A DNA stretch of 64,000 nt from Flagellimonas marinaquae. GTDB lineage: Bacteria > Bacteroidota > Bacteroidia > Flavobacteriales > Flavobacteriaceae. A program made the translations under genes and the position numbers. The stretch covers positions 2,457,501 to 2,521,500 of the forward strand of contig NZ_CP092415.1 of assembly GCF_023716465.1 (NCBI RefSeq), in the 5' to 3' direction. Within the stretch, counting starts at the first letter, position 1. Each line of letters opens with the position of its first letter. Under the pieces are notes generated by a model. It was not told where the DNA came from, ran no database searches, and saw nothing but the letters and a program-made list of their open reading frames with translations. This document shows, one piece after another, positions 35,286-44,425 of this stretch.

Positions 35286-35931
35286 TGGGTAAATAACCTT
35301 CGTCTTCAAGGTCTTGGATATTGTCGATTAATTTTGAACATCCATTTTTCAAGAAATATAATTCATCACTCAACGATACAATTTCATCGTAGTAATGGTC
35401 TGTAAGTAATATGATTTTATGGTTCTTTCTCTTCTGGATGATTTCTTTGATTTTAGAAACATATAATGGGGCTAAATTTGAAAAAGGTTCATCCAGTAGG
35501 ATTGTGTTTTTGTCGGTGTTCAAAATTAAATAGGTTTCAAGTAACCTTCGTTCCCCACCTGAAAGCTCTGAAGTGCTGTGGTTTTTCAATGGCTTGAAAT
35601 GCACAAAAGTTTCAATGAAAGTTTCCCAATCAACATTGAACAATTTAAAGCAGGAATATATCTTTATACTTTTTGATAGAAGCCTGTGCTGCGGTAGATA
35701 GGCTACTTGATTACTTTTGAATAAAGGTGTCTTGATAAACTTTCCATCAATCCTGATGGATTTATATTTGGGTTTTAAACTTCCGAACAAAATATTGAGC
35801 AAGGATGTTTTTCCAGCCCCATTTCTCCCTAGAATACCAGTAACCTTTCCGCTTTCGGCCTTTACGTAAACCCCTCTCAGTATTTTTTTGTTATTAAAGG
35901 AGAGTTCTATGTTGTCAATTTCAAGAATCAA
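35266..35931 (-). CDS. ABC transporter ATP-binding protein
   Basis: 221 residues with Walker A GRNGAGKTSLLN, Q-loop region (AYLPQHRLL), signature LSGGERR, Walker B and acid TILLDEPFSN and a switch His in LLTDHYYDE. The start overlaps the end of the upstream membrane-protein gene by 4 bp (ATGA). The base use is AT-rich. Only this small ATPase and a 99-residue membrane protein are coded together, so this would be a minimal exporter or a remnant of one. Confidence 0.88.
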   Translation of the reverse strand: MILEIDNIELSFNNKKILRGVYVKAESGKVTGILGRNGAGKTSLLNILFGSLKPKYKSIRIDGKFIKTPLFKSNQVAYLPQHRLLSKSIKIYSCFKLFNVDWETFIETFVHFKPLKNHSTSELSGGERRLLETYLILNTDKNTILLDEPFSNLAPLYVSKIKEIIQKRKNHKIILLTDHYYDEIVSLSDELYFLKNGCSKLIDNIQDLEDEGYLPTNFQQK

Positions 35932-36227
35932 AAGAAAAAAATTAGATAGATGATACCTGATAGGAATAGATCTAAAGCGAAAGAGAGTGACAACAGGCCT
36001 ATTTTGGACAACCCAAAGTTTTGATATAAAACTAAATCTTTTGAATTTCTTGAATCTGAAAACTTCAGGATAAATAAACTGATAAAGAATAGCTTTAATG
36101 CAATTATTACTGAAAAAGGAGCTTTGAAAAACATCAATAAAACAGCTATCAAATTGGATGCCAAAAGAATGGTTTTGTAGAAGAGGAAAACCAGTAGGTA
36201 TGTTTTATGACGGAATATTGGAACCAT
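35928..36227 (-). CDS. Small membrane protein coupled to the ABC ATPase
   Basis: 99 residues with about three hydrophobic segments (about 15-33, 37-53 and 77-99). No family recognised. The 4-bp overlap with the ATPase gene indicates that they act together. It is shorter than any standard ABC permease; a dimer or higher oligomer, or a separate permease, would be needed. Confidence 0.6.
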   Translation of the reverse strand: MVPIFRHKTYLLVFLFYKTILLASNLIAVLLMFFKAPFSVIIALKLFFISLFILKFSDSRNSKDLVLYQNFGLSKIGLLSLSFALDLFLSGIIYLIFFF

Positions 36228-36287
36228 GGTATTTACTAAATGTACAAATTAATCGTAAATTCGCAATTCCTATACGAGGATCTATTT

Positions 36288-37364
36288 ATGCTAGACAAAC
36301 TCAACATTGTAAAACAACGTTTTGATGAGGTTTCGGACCTGATCATACAACCAGATATTATTGCGGACCAAAAAAGGTACGTTAAGCTCAATAAAGAGTA
36401 CAAGGACCTTAAAGTGCTTAGCGATAAACGCGACGAGTATATTACCCTTGCCAACAATATCCAAGAAGCCGAGGAGATAATCGCCGATGGCAGTGATGCG
36501 GAAATGGTGGAAATGGCCAAAATGCAGTTGGACGAGGCCAAAGGCGCATTGCCCAAGTTGGAAGAGGAAATCAAGTATTTGTTGATTCCAAAGGACCCTG
36601 AGGACGAGAAGAACGTGGTGATGGAAATTCGGGCCGGAACCGGAGGTGACGAGGCGAGTATTTTTGCAGGAGACCTCTTTCGGATGTACACTAAATATTG
36701 CGAATCCAAAGGTTGGAAGACCAATGTTATCGATTTGAGCGAGGGGACCAGTGGCGGATTCAAGGAAATCCATTTTGAAGTTAACGGGGAAGATGTGTAC
36801 GGAACGCTAAAGTTCGAAGCCGGCGTGCACCGTGTACAACGTGTGCCACAGACGGAAACCCAAGGTCGTGTGCACACCAGTGCCGCAACCGTAATGGTAA
36901 TTCCCGAAGCAGAGGAATTTGATGTGCAGATAGATCCAAAGGATGTTCGTATCGATTACTTCTGTTCCTCTGGACCAGGTGGGCAATCCGTGAACACTAC
37001 CTATTCTGCAGTACGGTTGACCCACGTTCCAACAGGTATCGTGGCACAATGTCAAGACGAAAAATCGCAGCACAAAAACAAGGATAAGGCTTTTAAGGTA
37101 CTTCGTGCACGTTTGTACGATATGGAATTGGCCAAAAAGCAGGCAGAAGATGCCGCTAAACGTAATTCACAGGTGAGTAGTGGCGACCGCTCGGCGAAGA
37201 TCCGTACCTATAATTACCCCCAAGGGAGGGTTACCGATCACAGAATCGGATTAACATTATATGACCTTCAAAATATTATGAATGGTGATATACAAAAAAT
37301 CATTGATGAGCTTATGTTGGTAGAGAACACCGAAAAACTCAAGGAAGCTTCAGAGATATTTTAA
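36288..37364 (+). CDS. prfA: Peptide chain release factor 1
   Basis: 358 residues from the ATG at 36288, the exact usual RF1 length; a longer frame to 36240 has no support. It ends translation at UAA and UAG. The codon-recognition tripeptide region [14 protein letters not shown] (PxT type, RF1 and not RF2) and the catalytic GGQ in [12 protein letters not shown] are present. 44 bp separate it from pyrF. Confidence 0.97.
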   Translation: MLDKLNIVKQRFDEVSDLIIQPDIIADQKRYVKLNKEYKDLKVLSDKRDEYITLANNIQEAEEIIADGSDAEMVEMAKMQLDEAKGALPKLEEEIKYLLIPKDPEDEKNVVMEIRAGTGGDEASIFAGDLFRMYTKYCESKGWKTNVIDLSEGTSGGFKEIHFEVNGEDVYGTLKFEAGVHRVQRVPQTETQGRVHTSAATVMVIPEAEEFDVQIDPKDVRIDYFCSSGPGGQSVNTTYSAVRLTHVPTGIVAQCQDEKSQHKNKDKAFKVLRARLYDMELAKKQAEDAAKRNSQVSSGDRSAKIRTYNYPQGRVTDHRIGLTLYDLQNIMNGDIQKIIDELMLVENTEKLKEASEIF

Positions 37365-37408
37365 TAAAATTTTTAATCCAAATTCTGTATCGGAAACAAC
37401 CCACCAGC

Positions 37409-38230
37409 ATGAAGATAGAGGACTTAATCTCACAAATTCGTCAAAAAAAATCATTTCTCTGTGTTGGTCTTGATACCGACCTGGATAAAATTCCAAGGCA
37501 TCTTTTGGAAGAAGAAGATCCAATTTTTGCTTTCAACAAGGCAATAATCGATGCTACGCACCCTTATTGTGTGGCATACAAGCCCAATATTGCTTTTTAT
37601 GAAGCCTATGGGCTGAATGGTTGGAGATCTTTGGAACGGACCATGGTATATTTGAACGAAAAGCATCCGGAAATATTTACGATTGCAGATGCCAAACGCG
37701 GCGATATCGGGAATACATCTACCCGTTATGCAAAAGCATTCTTTGAAACCATGAAATTTGATTCGATTACCATTGCACCGTATATGGGAAAGGATTCGGT
37801 AGAGCCTTTTTTGGAATTTAAGGATAGGCATACCATATTATTGGCGCTCACTTCCAATCAGGGTGCTTTTGATTTTCAGACCAAAAATGTGTCCGGTAGG
37901 GAATTGTACAAAGAAGTATTGTCCGTTTCCAAGACCTATAAAGGAGCAGAAAGGTTGATGTATGTTGTGGGTGCTACAAAAGCCACATATTTGGCCGATG
38001 TTCGAAAGCTTGTTCCGGAAAGCTTTTTATTGGTGCCAGGTGTAGGTGCTCAAGGCGGAAGCTTGCAAGAGGTTTGCAAGTATGGAATTACCAAGGATGT
38101 GGGCTTATTGGTGAATTCTTCCCGTGGAATTATCTATGCTTCGGCAGAGACTGATTTTGCCGAAAGTGCAGAAAAAAAGGCACAACAAATCCAAGAGGAA
38201 ATGGAAATAGAGCTAGCTAAGATCAATTAA
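37409..38230 (+). CDS. pyrF: Orotidine 5'-phosphate decarboxylase
   Basis: 273 residues, the long type common in Bacteroidota and mycobacteria. It makes UMP from OMP. The catalytic segment ADAKRGDIGNTSTRYA (Asp-Lys-Asp triad) and the phosphate-binding end LVPGVGAQGG are present. It follows prfA on the same strand, a pairing that is common in flavobacteria. Confidence 0.96.
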   Translation: MKIEDLISQIRQKKSFLCVGLDTDLDKIPRHLLEEEDPIFAFNKAIIDATHPYCVAYKPNIAFYEAYGLNGWRSLERTMVYLNEKHPEIFTIADAKRGDIGNTSTRYAKAFFETMKFDSITIAPYMGKDSVEPFLEFKDRHTILLALTSNQGAFDFQTKNVSGRELYKEVLSVSKTYKGAERLMYVVGATKATYLADVRKLVPESFLLVPGVGAQGGSLQEVCKYGITKDVGLLVNSSRGIIYASAETDFAESAEKKAQQIQEEMEIELAKIN

Positions 38231-38240
38231 GTGGAATTGC

Positions 38241-38432
38241 CTATAAGCTTTCCAATACCTTTTTAATGCTTTGAGCCTTGTTTCTGAAAAAATCACCCAA
38301 TTGGGAATCCTTTCCAGAAACACTGGCGGCCTTTTCTATAAAATTATTGTGCATTACTTCCAAAACCGATGCGGCCTGGCTTAAACCTGTGATAGGGGTT
38401 ACCGTTCCAACTTTGCAATACTGATTATTCAT
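38241..38432 (-). CDS. Small conserved-type hypothetical protein
   Basis: 63 residues, no signal or membrane helix, with a helical C-terminal half (DFFRNKAQSIKKVLESL). A minus-strand TATCTTTG at 38462-38455 fits a -7 element 23 bp upstream of the start, which supports expression. It stops 10 bp from the converging pyrF stop. No family recognised. Confidence 0.6.
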   Translation of the reverse strand: MNNQYCKVGTVTPITGLSQAASVLEVMHNNFIEKAASVSGKDSQLGDFFRNKAQSIKKVLESL

Positions 38433-38621
38433 AGCGATTCAGATTTGTTACTTACAAAGATACGTTCAAAACAGCCTTTTGGACTATTGTGAAAAGGGGT
38501 ACACGTCTAAAAATCAGGTAATTTATCTAAAATTTAACGTATCTTAATTAAAGCGGCGCTTTTGCTTACATTGGGTTGGAATAAAATTAACGTACCTTTA
38601 ATAGAACTCGATTTTTCCTTG

Positions 38622-39146
38622 ATGCGAAAAACATTTTTTATTCTTATCGTTTTAATTCAGGTGAAGCTGTTTGCCCAAGTAGCAAATAACTGTAATTGTT
38701 GTACCCAGAACCATAGTGCTTTCGATTTTTGGGTCGGGGAATGGAATGTGATCAATTCCATAAATGGAACGCCGGCAGGAACTAGTATAATAGAGAAGGT
38801 GGAAGATGGTTGTGCGATACGGGAATATTGGACGAGCGAACAAGCGGGATATACCGGGACCAGTTTAAACTTCTTTAATACAACCACTGGTCAATGGGAG
38901 CAGTTGTGGATAGACAATGCAGGGGCTGTTTTAAAATTAAAGGGTGGACGAAAGGGTAATCGAATGATTCTAATTTCCGACCCATTTAAGGGTGCGGATG
39001 GCAAAACTTACATAAACCAAATTACATGGACCAATAATACGAACGGAACGGTACGGCAACTCTGGGAGGTACTCCGTGATGGTCGGGTAACTTCGGTTGC
39101 TTTTGATGGCATATATACCAAAGTAGAAAAAACAAAAAACCGGTGA
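38622..39146 (+). CDS. Secreted protein with lipocalin-like (DUF1579-type) domain
   Basis: 174 residues from the ATG at 38622, giving a signal peptide (ends near KLFAQ). The mature part starts with a Cys cluster (NCNCCTQNH) and the motif FDFWVGEWNV, found in DUF1579-like beta-barrel proteins. A later WTNNTNGTVRQLWEV segment fits the same fold. Function unknown. Its stop lies inside the terminator hairpin. Confidence 0.72.
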   Translation: MRKTFFILIVLIQVKLFAQVANNCNCCTQNHSAFDFWVGEWNVINSINGTPAGTSIIEKVEDGCAIREYWTSEQAGYTGTSLNFFNTTTGQWEQLWIDNAGAVLKLKGGRKGNRMILISDPFKGADGKTYINQITWTNNTNGTVRQLWEVLRDGRVTSVAFDGIYTKVEKTKNR

Positions 39147-39161
39147 ACTTCACCGGTTTTT
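39135..39161 (+). terminator. Terminator at the end of the DUF1579-like gene
   Basis: AAAAACCGGTG / CACCGGTTTTT, an 11-bp perfect stem with a 5-base loop. It overlaps the TGA stop at 39144-39146. Confidence 0.9.
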
Positions 39162-39324
39162 AAACTAACTAACTCAAAAAAATGCTAACTCAGATAACTG
39201 ATACAAAATTCCATTTTAACCTTCAGGTGTAGGTTAATTTAACTTTAGGAATTTGTTATAATTAAACTCAATTATTGAAATTAGAACGTATTCTTTTTAA
39301 AGTTATTATATTTTTTTCAAAAAA

Positions 39325-40035
39325 TTATGATTTATCTTGAAGAGCGAACACTTTTTTTAACAAATCTGTTGTTCTGGACGAAACTTTTGTCCTAATTTCC
39401 TTTTCTTCTATCGATATCATGGTGTACACACCTTCCAGAGCTTCATTTGTGGTGTAATCCGTTAAATCTGGATTTACATCGTTTGTCAAGGGCAGATTAT
39501 TGTATTTGGTAATAATGTTGCTCCAAATTTGGTCTGCACCAACTTTTTTAAATGAGTTTTTAATAATGGGATTGAATTTATTGTATAGCTGGGTCTTTGT
39601 GGCTTGCTGTAAATATTGTGTGGCAGCGTTATCATTACCTAAAAGAATTTGTTTGGCATCATTGAAGGTGATTCCCTTAACAGCATCAACAAAAATGGGT
39701 GTTGCTTCGCTAACGGCATCTTCTGCCGCCCGGTTGATTATTTTTAATCCTTCGTCCGCTAGGCTGGACAATCCTATGTCGCGAAGGGTCTTATCTACTT
39801 TTTGTAACTCTTCGGGCAAAAGGATCTTAACCAGTTCGTTGCGAAAAAAGCCGTTTTCCAACGCTAGTTTGTTCACTTGTTTATCGATTCCCATATTAAG
39901 GGCCTCTCGTAATCCTTGGGCAATTTGTTCGTTTCCGATTCCGGTTGTTCCTTGTGGCAATTGGTTTACGACTTGCTGGAGTTCTGCACACCCAGCCAGT
40001 TGCAATACCAAAAAACAGAGCAGTAATTTTTTCAT
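39325..40035 (-). CDS. DUF4197 lipoprotein
   Basis: 236 residues with a lipoprotein signal (LVLQLAGC). The mature part matches DUF4197: GLREALNMGIDKQV, FRNELVKILLPEEL and a C-terminal TNEALEGVYTMISIEEK. All-helical. The family is widespread in Gram-negative bacteria and its function is unknown. It seems to be a single-gene unit. Confidence 0.88.
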   Translation of the reverse strand: MKKLLLCFLVLQLAGCAELQQVVNQLPQGTTGIGNEQIAQGLREALNMGIDKQVNKLALENGFFRNELVKILLPEELQKVDKTLRDIGLSSLADEGLKIINRAAEDAVSEATPIFVDAVKGITFNDAKQILLGNDNAATQYLQQATKTQLYNKFNPIIKNSFKKVGADQIWSNIITKYNNLPLTNDVNPDLTDYTTNEALEGVYTMISIEEKEIRTKVSSRTTDLLKKVFALQDKS

Positions 40036-40147
40036 TTCGATGATTTTAATTGACCTAATTTAATTCTAATATCTGTTGATTTGCAGTGCTTTATCCATTT
40101 TGGATAAAATTCTGAATTGTAGTTTGCTAACGAAAATAGAAACGGAC

Positions 40148-42007
40148 TTAGTATAATTCTAAAACCAAACCTGATTTTGCCCTAATTTCCAAGCTTTTTC
40201 CGATTTCGTATGTTTTTCCTGAAATAACTTCCCTGGCCGTTTTGCTTCCCAGTAGTCCTTCTGAAAACCTATCCAGTTCTATGGTCTGTATTTTGGTGGA
40301 ATTGTTCAGTACCACCATAACGGTTTGTTTGGGCTGACCGGGCAAATATCTAAAGTATACATAAACATTGTCCACTGGTGAATAATGGAGTGTTTTTCCA
40401 AAGTGGATCGATCTTTTGCCTTTTCTCCAGTTCAATAATTTCTTGGTAAAATCGAAATATTCATTTTGCAATGCTGTTCTGCCGTGTACTGTAAAGGCAT
40501 TTTGTTCATCACCGGGCCATCCTCCGGGAAAATCCCGTCGAATATCTCCATCACCTTCACTTTTACTGCCCATCATTCCAATTTCATCCCCATAATAGAT
40601 TTGGGGAATACCGCGTAGGGTCAATATTAAAGTAAGGGCCAATTTGTATTTATCCACATCTCCATTCAATTCCTCGTTGATCCGGTTTACATCGTGGTTC
40701 CCCATTTTAATTAGAAGATTATTGATGTTGGGGTAAAGAAAATCCTTGGTTAGGTGGTCATATACCCGAAATACCCCGTTTCCCCAATTTTGTTCGTCCT
40801 CATTAAAAACCTGGGATAGGATGTCGTGCAGGGGGAAATCCATTACAGTGGGCAAATTGGAATTAAATCCTTGTATTGCACCAACTTTACTGTCTTTTTG
40901 CCAATAGGCAATATGTGCGGTATCGTGCATAAAAATTTCTCCCATAATATTAAAATCGGGGTACTCCTCCATAACCCGGGTCACCCAATCGGTAATGCCT
41001 TGCTTGTCGTTATAGGGATAAGTGTCCACGCGAAGCCCATCCAAATCCCCATGCTCGATCCACCATATAGCGTTTTGAACAAGGTAAGTGATCAACATGG
41101 GATTGCTTTCGTTCATGTCCGGCATGGTATAATCAAACCAACCATCCATGTTTCCTTTTGCATCAATTTTAGAGGCATAGGGGTCAAACTGGGTGGTCTG
41201 TATATAATTACTTCGTTTAAATCCATTTTCCCCACCTTCCCAGTAATGGATCCAATCATCAGAAGGTAAATCTTGGATCAACCAATGGCTCAGTCCCCAG
41301 TGGTTAGGTACAAAATCCATAATATGTTTCATGTTTCTCTTGTGCAGTTCAGCAGAGAGTTTTGCAAAATCTTGGTTGGTACCGTAACGGGGGTCGATTT
41401 TGTACAGGTCGCTACTGGCATATCCATGATAGGAGTAAACTTTTTCGTTATCCAGGGTAAGGGGAGTGCTCCAGATAGCGGTTGCTCCCAAATTGTGGAT
41501 GTAGTCCAAATGATCTATTATTCCCTTTATATCGCCGCCGTGTCTGCCTCCTTTGTGGCTTCTATCGGCTTTTTCAATAGTGTTTGACGTGCTATCGTTG
41601 GAAGGGTCGCCATTGGCAAATCTGTCCGGCATTAAAAGATAGATGACATCAGAAGAATCGAAGCCTTTTCTGTTTTCTGAATTCTCTTTTCGAGACTTGA
41701 ATTGGTAGGGGTGCGATTCTACAGTTCTACGTCCTTTTTTAAAAGATAACGTAGCTGTTCCCGGCGATATGGCTTTTGTGTCGATGGTGATAAAAAGATA
41801 ATTGGGATTTTCAACCTTTACCACTTTTTTGATTTTTATATCATCGGAAAATACGGGTTCTAGATTATTGATGTTTTTACCGTACACCAATAACTCCAAT
41901 TTGGTATGTTTCATGCCCGTCCACCAGTAGGGGGGCTCTATACGTTCTATTTGACCGATTACAGCGTTGCAAAAAGCCAAATACAACACAATCATCCACT
42001 TTTTCAT
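40148..42007 (-). CDS. GH13 neopullulanase / cyclomaltodextrinase (SusA-like)
   Basis: 619 residues with a signal peptide (ends near VIGQ), so periplasmic. An N-terminal beta-sandwich (about 20-125) precedes the GH13 barrel. Catalytic motifs: DFVPNHWG, the nucleophile Asp in DGLRVDTYPY, the acid Glu in NIMGEIFMHD and MGNHDVNRI. It cuts maltodextrins to glucose and maltose. It lies 44 bp after the GH65 gene on the same strand, within the starch locus. Confidence 0.93.
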   Translation of the reverse strand: MKKWMIVLYLAFCNAVIGQIERIEPPYWWTGMKHTKLELLVYGKNINNLEPVFSDDIKIKKVVKVENPNYLFITIDTKAISPGTATLSFKKGRRTVESHPYQFKSRKENSENRKGFDSSDVIYLLMPDRFANGDPSNDSTSNTIEKADRSHKGGRHGGDIKGIIDHLDYIHNLGATAIWSTPLTLDNEKVYSYHGYASSDLYKIDPRYGTNQDFAKLSAELHKRNMKHIMDFVPNHWGLSHWLIQDLPSDDWIHYWEGGENGFKRSNYIQTTQFDPYASKIDAKGNMDGWFDYTMPDMNESNPMLITYLVQNAIWWIEHGDLDGLRVDTYPYNDKQGITDWVTRVMEEYPDFNIMGEIFMHDTAHIAYWQKDSKVGAIQGFNSNLPTVMDFPLHDILSQVFNEDEQNWGNGVFRVYDHLTKDFLYPNINNLLIKMGNHDVNRINEELNGDVDKYKLALTLILTLRGIPQIYYGDEIGMMGSKSEGDGDIRRDFPGGWPGDEQNAFTVHGRTALQNEYFDFTKKLLNWRKGKRSIHFGKTLHYSPVDNVYVYFRYLPGQPKQTVMVVLNNSTKIQTIELDRFSEGLLGSKTAREVISGKTYEIGKSLEIRAKSGLVLELY

Positions 42008-42051
42008 GAGTTTTGTTTTGATCCGAAGTTAGATTGTATGTAAATATGTGT

Positions 42052-44337
42052 TCACCCCAGTTTTACAGATTCACCATTGACCAATATTTCCAGGGTTTCT
42101 CCAGAATCTATATCGAATGTGGTGCCATCTTGTGCCACGGTTACTTTTAAAATTCTTTCCCTAAAGTTGATCTTAAAGGAATATTTCTCCCATTGTTTTG
42201 GAATTTTGGGTGCAAAAGAAAGTTTTCCATTTTTTATGCGCATCCCACCAAAACCTTCTACAATGCTCATCCAAGTACCGGCCATGGAGGTAATATGCAA
42301 ACCTTCTTCAACTTCTTTATTGTAATCGTCCAAATCTAAGCGAGAGGTTCTCAAATAAAAGGTGTAAGCTTGGTCCATGCGGTCCAATTTAGCTGCCTGT
42401 ACCGAGTGTACGCACGGTGATAAGGAAGATTCATGGACCGTATATGGTTCATAGAAATCAAAATGTTTTTCCAGCTCGACATCGGTAAAGTGGTCCTCAA
42501 AAAAATAGAAACCTTGTAATGTATCCGCCTGTTTAATGTAGGGCGATCTTAGAATACGGTCCCAACTCCAATGTTGATTGATAGGACGTTCTTTTCTGTT
42601 CAGATCCTCTACGGGTACCAAATCCTTATCCAAAAATCCATCTTGTTGCAAATAGACGCCGTGTTGCTCGGAATAAGGGAGGTACATTTGGTCGGCCACT
42701 TTTTTCCACAACCCTGTTTCATCGTTGGTCAACTTGGTTTTGTCCAAAATCCTTTTATAGTCGCTCGTGTAGTTTTGTTGTACATGATCCAACTGTTCCA
42801 AGGCATACTCCAAACACCATTTGGCAATGTAGTTGGTGTACCAGTTGTTGTTTACATTGTTTTCGTATTCGTTAGGCCCGGTTACCCCAAGCATTACGTA
42901 TTTGTTACGATTGGTGGACCAGTTGACCCTTTGTTGCCAAAAACGGGCAATACCGATCAGTACTTCCAACCCCATTTCTGGAATATAGGTATGGTCTTGA
43001 GTGTAACGGGTGTAGTTAAAAATGGCAAATGCAATAGCGCCGTTTCTGTGGATTTCTTCAAAAGTAATTTCCCATTCATTATGGCATTCTTCACCGTTCA
43101 TGGTAACCATAGGGTAAAGTGCGGCACCGTTTTTAAAACCCAGTTTTTCCGCGTTTTCTATGGCCCTTTCCAAATGGTTGTAACGATATTTCAATAGTTT
43201 TCGCGCTACGTCTTGGTTTTTGGTCGCCATGTAGAACGGTATGCAGTAAGCTTCGGTGTCCCAGTAGGTACTCCCTCCATATTTTTCTCCAGTGAATCCT
43301 TTGGGACCAATGTTTAATCGAGAATCTGTGCCCGTATAGGTTTGGTTCAATTGGAAGATGTTAAAACGTATGCCCTGCTGTGCCTTCACATCGCCTTCGA
43401 TGTGGATATCGCTCATTTCCCAAACGCTCGCCCAGGCTTTTTTTTGTTCGTCCAAGAGCGCATCAAACCCTAAGGAAAAAACTTGGTCCAATAAGGTGTT
43501 GGATACTTTTTTTAATTGATCTGCTTCGTGGTTTCTGTCTACAGTGTAGCCTCCAAATTTTATTAAAGCGACCTGTTCGCCCTTTTTTACTTTTTGAGAG
43601 AATTCAAATCCGACGGACAATTCACTTTCATTGATCGAATCGGGTGCTTCCTTGGTAGTATTGCCATACACCATTTTTGCCTGCATAAAAGTGCAGACCT
43701 TAAAGTTGGTTTTCATGGTTTGGGATTCGATGAATGCCCTGTTCTTTTCCGAGCTAATTTTGGTAGTGTTCCAAAACTTGTCGTCCCAGTTACTATCTTC
43801 GTTGGTTATACCTGCATCGAGATAGGGTTTTAAAACAACTTCGGCATCCGTATTAATGGGTTTGATCTCAAATTTAATGGCACCAACTTCATCCTGTACT
43901 AAACTTAAAAAACGGGTGGCAATCACTTCGATTTCCACATTGTTTGGGGTGGTCGCGACAAAATTTCGTCGGTACCATCCTTCTTTCATGTTGAGCTCTC
44001 GTTTAAAATTTTTGATATGGGAGCACGTGGCCAAATCCAAAGGTATTCCATCGATTTCCATATCGATACCGATCCAATTGGGTGCGTTCAATACCTTGGC
44101 GAAATATTCCGGGTAGCCATTTTTCCACCAACCAACACGGGTTTTATCGGGATAATATACCCCGGCAATATAACTACCTTGAAAAGTGGGCCCAGAATAG
44201 GTCTCTTCAAAATTTGCGCGTTGCCCCATGGCACCATTTCCTATACTAAAAAGGCTTTCGGAAGATTTAACACGATCCTTGTCGAATCCTTCTTCAATTA
44301 TGCTCCATGCATTTGGTTGTATATAGTCTTGATTCAT
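42052..44337 (-). CDS. GH65 maltose phosphorylase-like enzyme
   Basis: 761 residues, no signal peptide, so cytoplasmic. The GH65 catalytic region NGEECHNEWEITFEEIHRNG holds the acid Glu, and phosphate-site residues lie in the ESSLSPCVHSVQAAKL segment. It would split maltose with phosphate into glucose and beta-glucose 1-phosphate. Other GH65 specificities (kojibiose, trehalose) cannot be excluded by eye; context favours maltose. The beta-phosphoglucomutase gene often found next to it is absent; the 88 bp before the start hold no gene. Confidence 0.9.
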   Translation of the reverse strand: MNQDYIQPNAWSIIEEGFDKDRVKSSESLFSIGNGAMGQRANFEETYSGPTFQGSYIAGVYYPDKTRVGWWKNGYPEYFAKVLNAPNWIGIDMEIDGIPLDLATCSHIKNFKRELNMKEGWYRRNFVATTPNNVEIEVIATRFLSLVQDEVGAIKFEIKPINTDAEVVLKPYLDAGITNEDSNWDDKFWNTTKISSEKNRAFIESQTMKTNFKVCTFMQAKMVYGNTTKEAPDSINESELSVGFEFSQKVKKGEQVALIKFGGYTVDRNHEADQLKKVSNTLLDQVFSLGFDALLDEQKKAWASVWEMSDIHIEGDVKAQQGIRFNIFQLNQTYTGTDSRLNIGPKGFTGEKYGGSTYWDTEAYCIPFYMATKNQDVARKLLKYRYNHLERAIENAEKLGFKNGAALYPMVTMNGEECHNEWEITFEEIHRNGAIAFAIFNYTRYTQDHTYIPEMGLEVLIGIARFWQQRVNWSTNRNKYVMLGVTGPNEYENNVNNNWYTNYIAKWCLEYALEQLDHVQQNYTSDYKRILDKTKLTNDETGLWKKVADQMYLPYSEQHGVYLQQDGFLDKDLVPVEDLNRKERPINQHWSWDRILRSPYIKQADTLQGFYFFEDHFTDVELEKHFDFYEPYTVHESSLSPCVHSVQAAKLDRMDQAYTFYLRTSRLDLDDYNKEVEEGLHITSMAGTWMSIVEGFGGMRIKNGKLSFAPKIPKQWEKYSFKINFRERILKVTVAQDGTTFDIDSGETLEILVNGESVKLG

Positions 44338-44425
44338 TTTTGCTGTTGATTGATGTTTATAGTATTTTGAATATTAAGTGTTCTTTATCTGAGTGTTAGC
44401 TCAATCGGGAATATAGGAAAATCAA

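Noticed and set aside
39500..40063. 187-codon plus-strand gene opposite the DUF4197 lipoprotein
   Set aside because: Antisense to a gene with clear family motifs and a lipoprotein signal.
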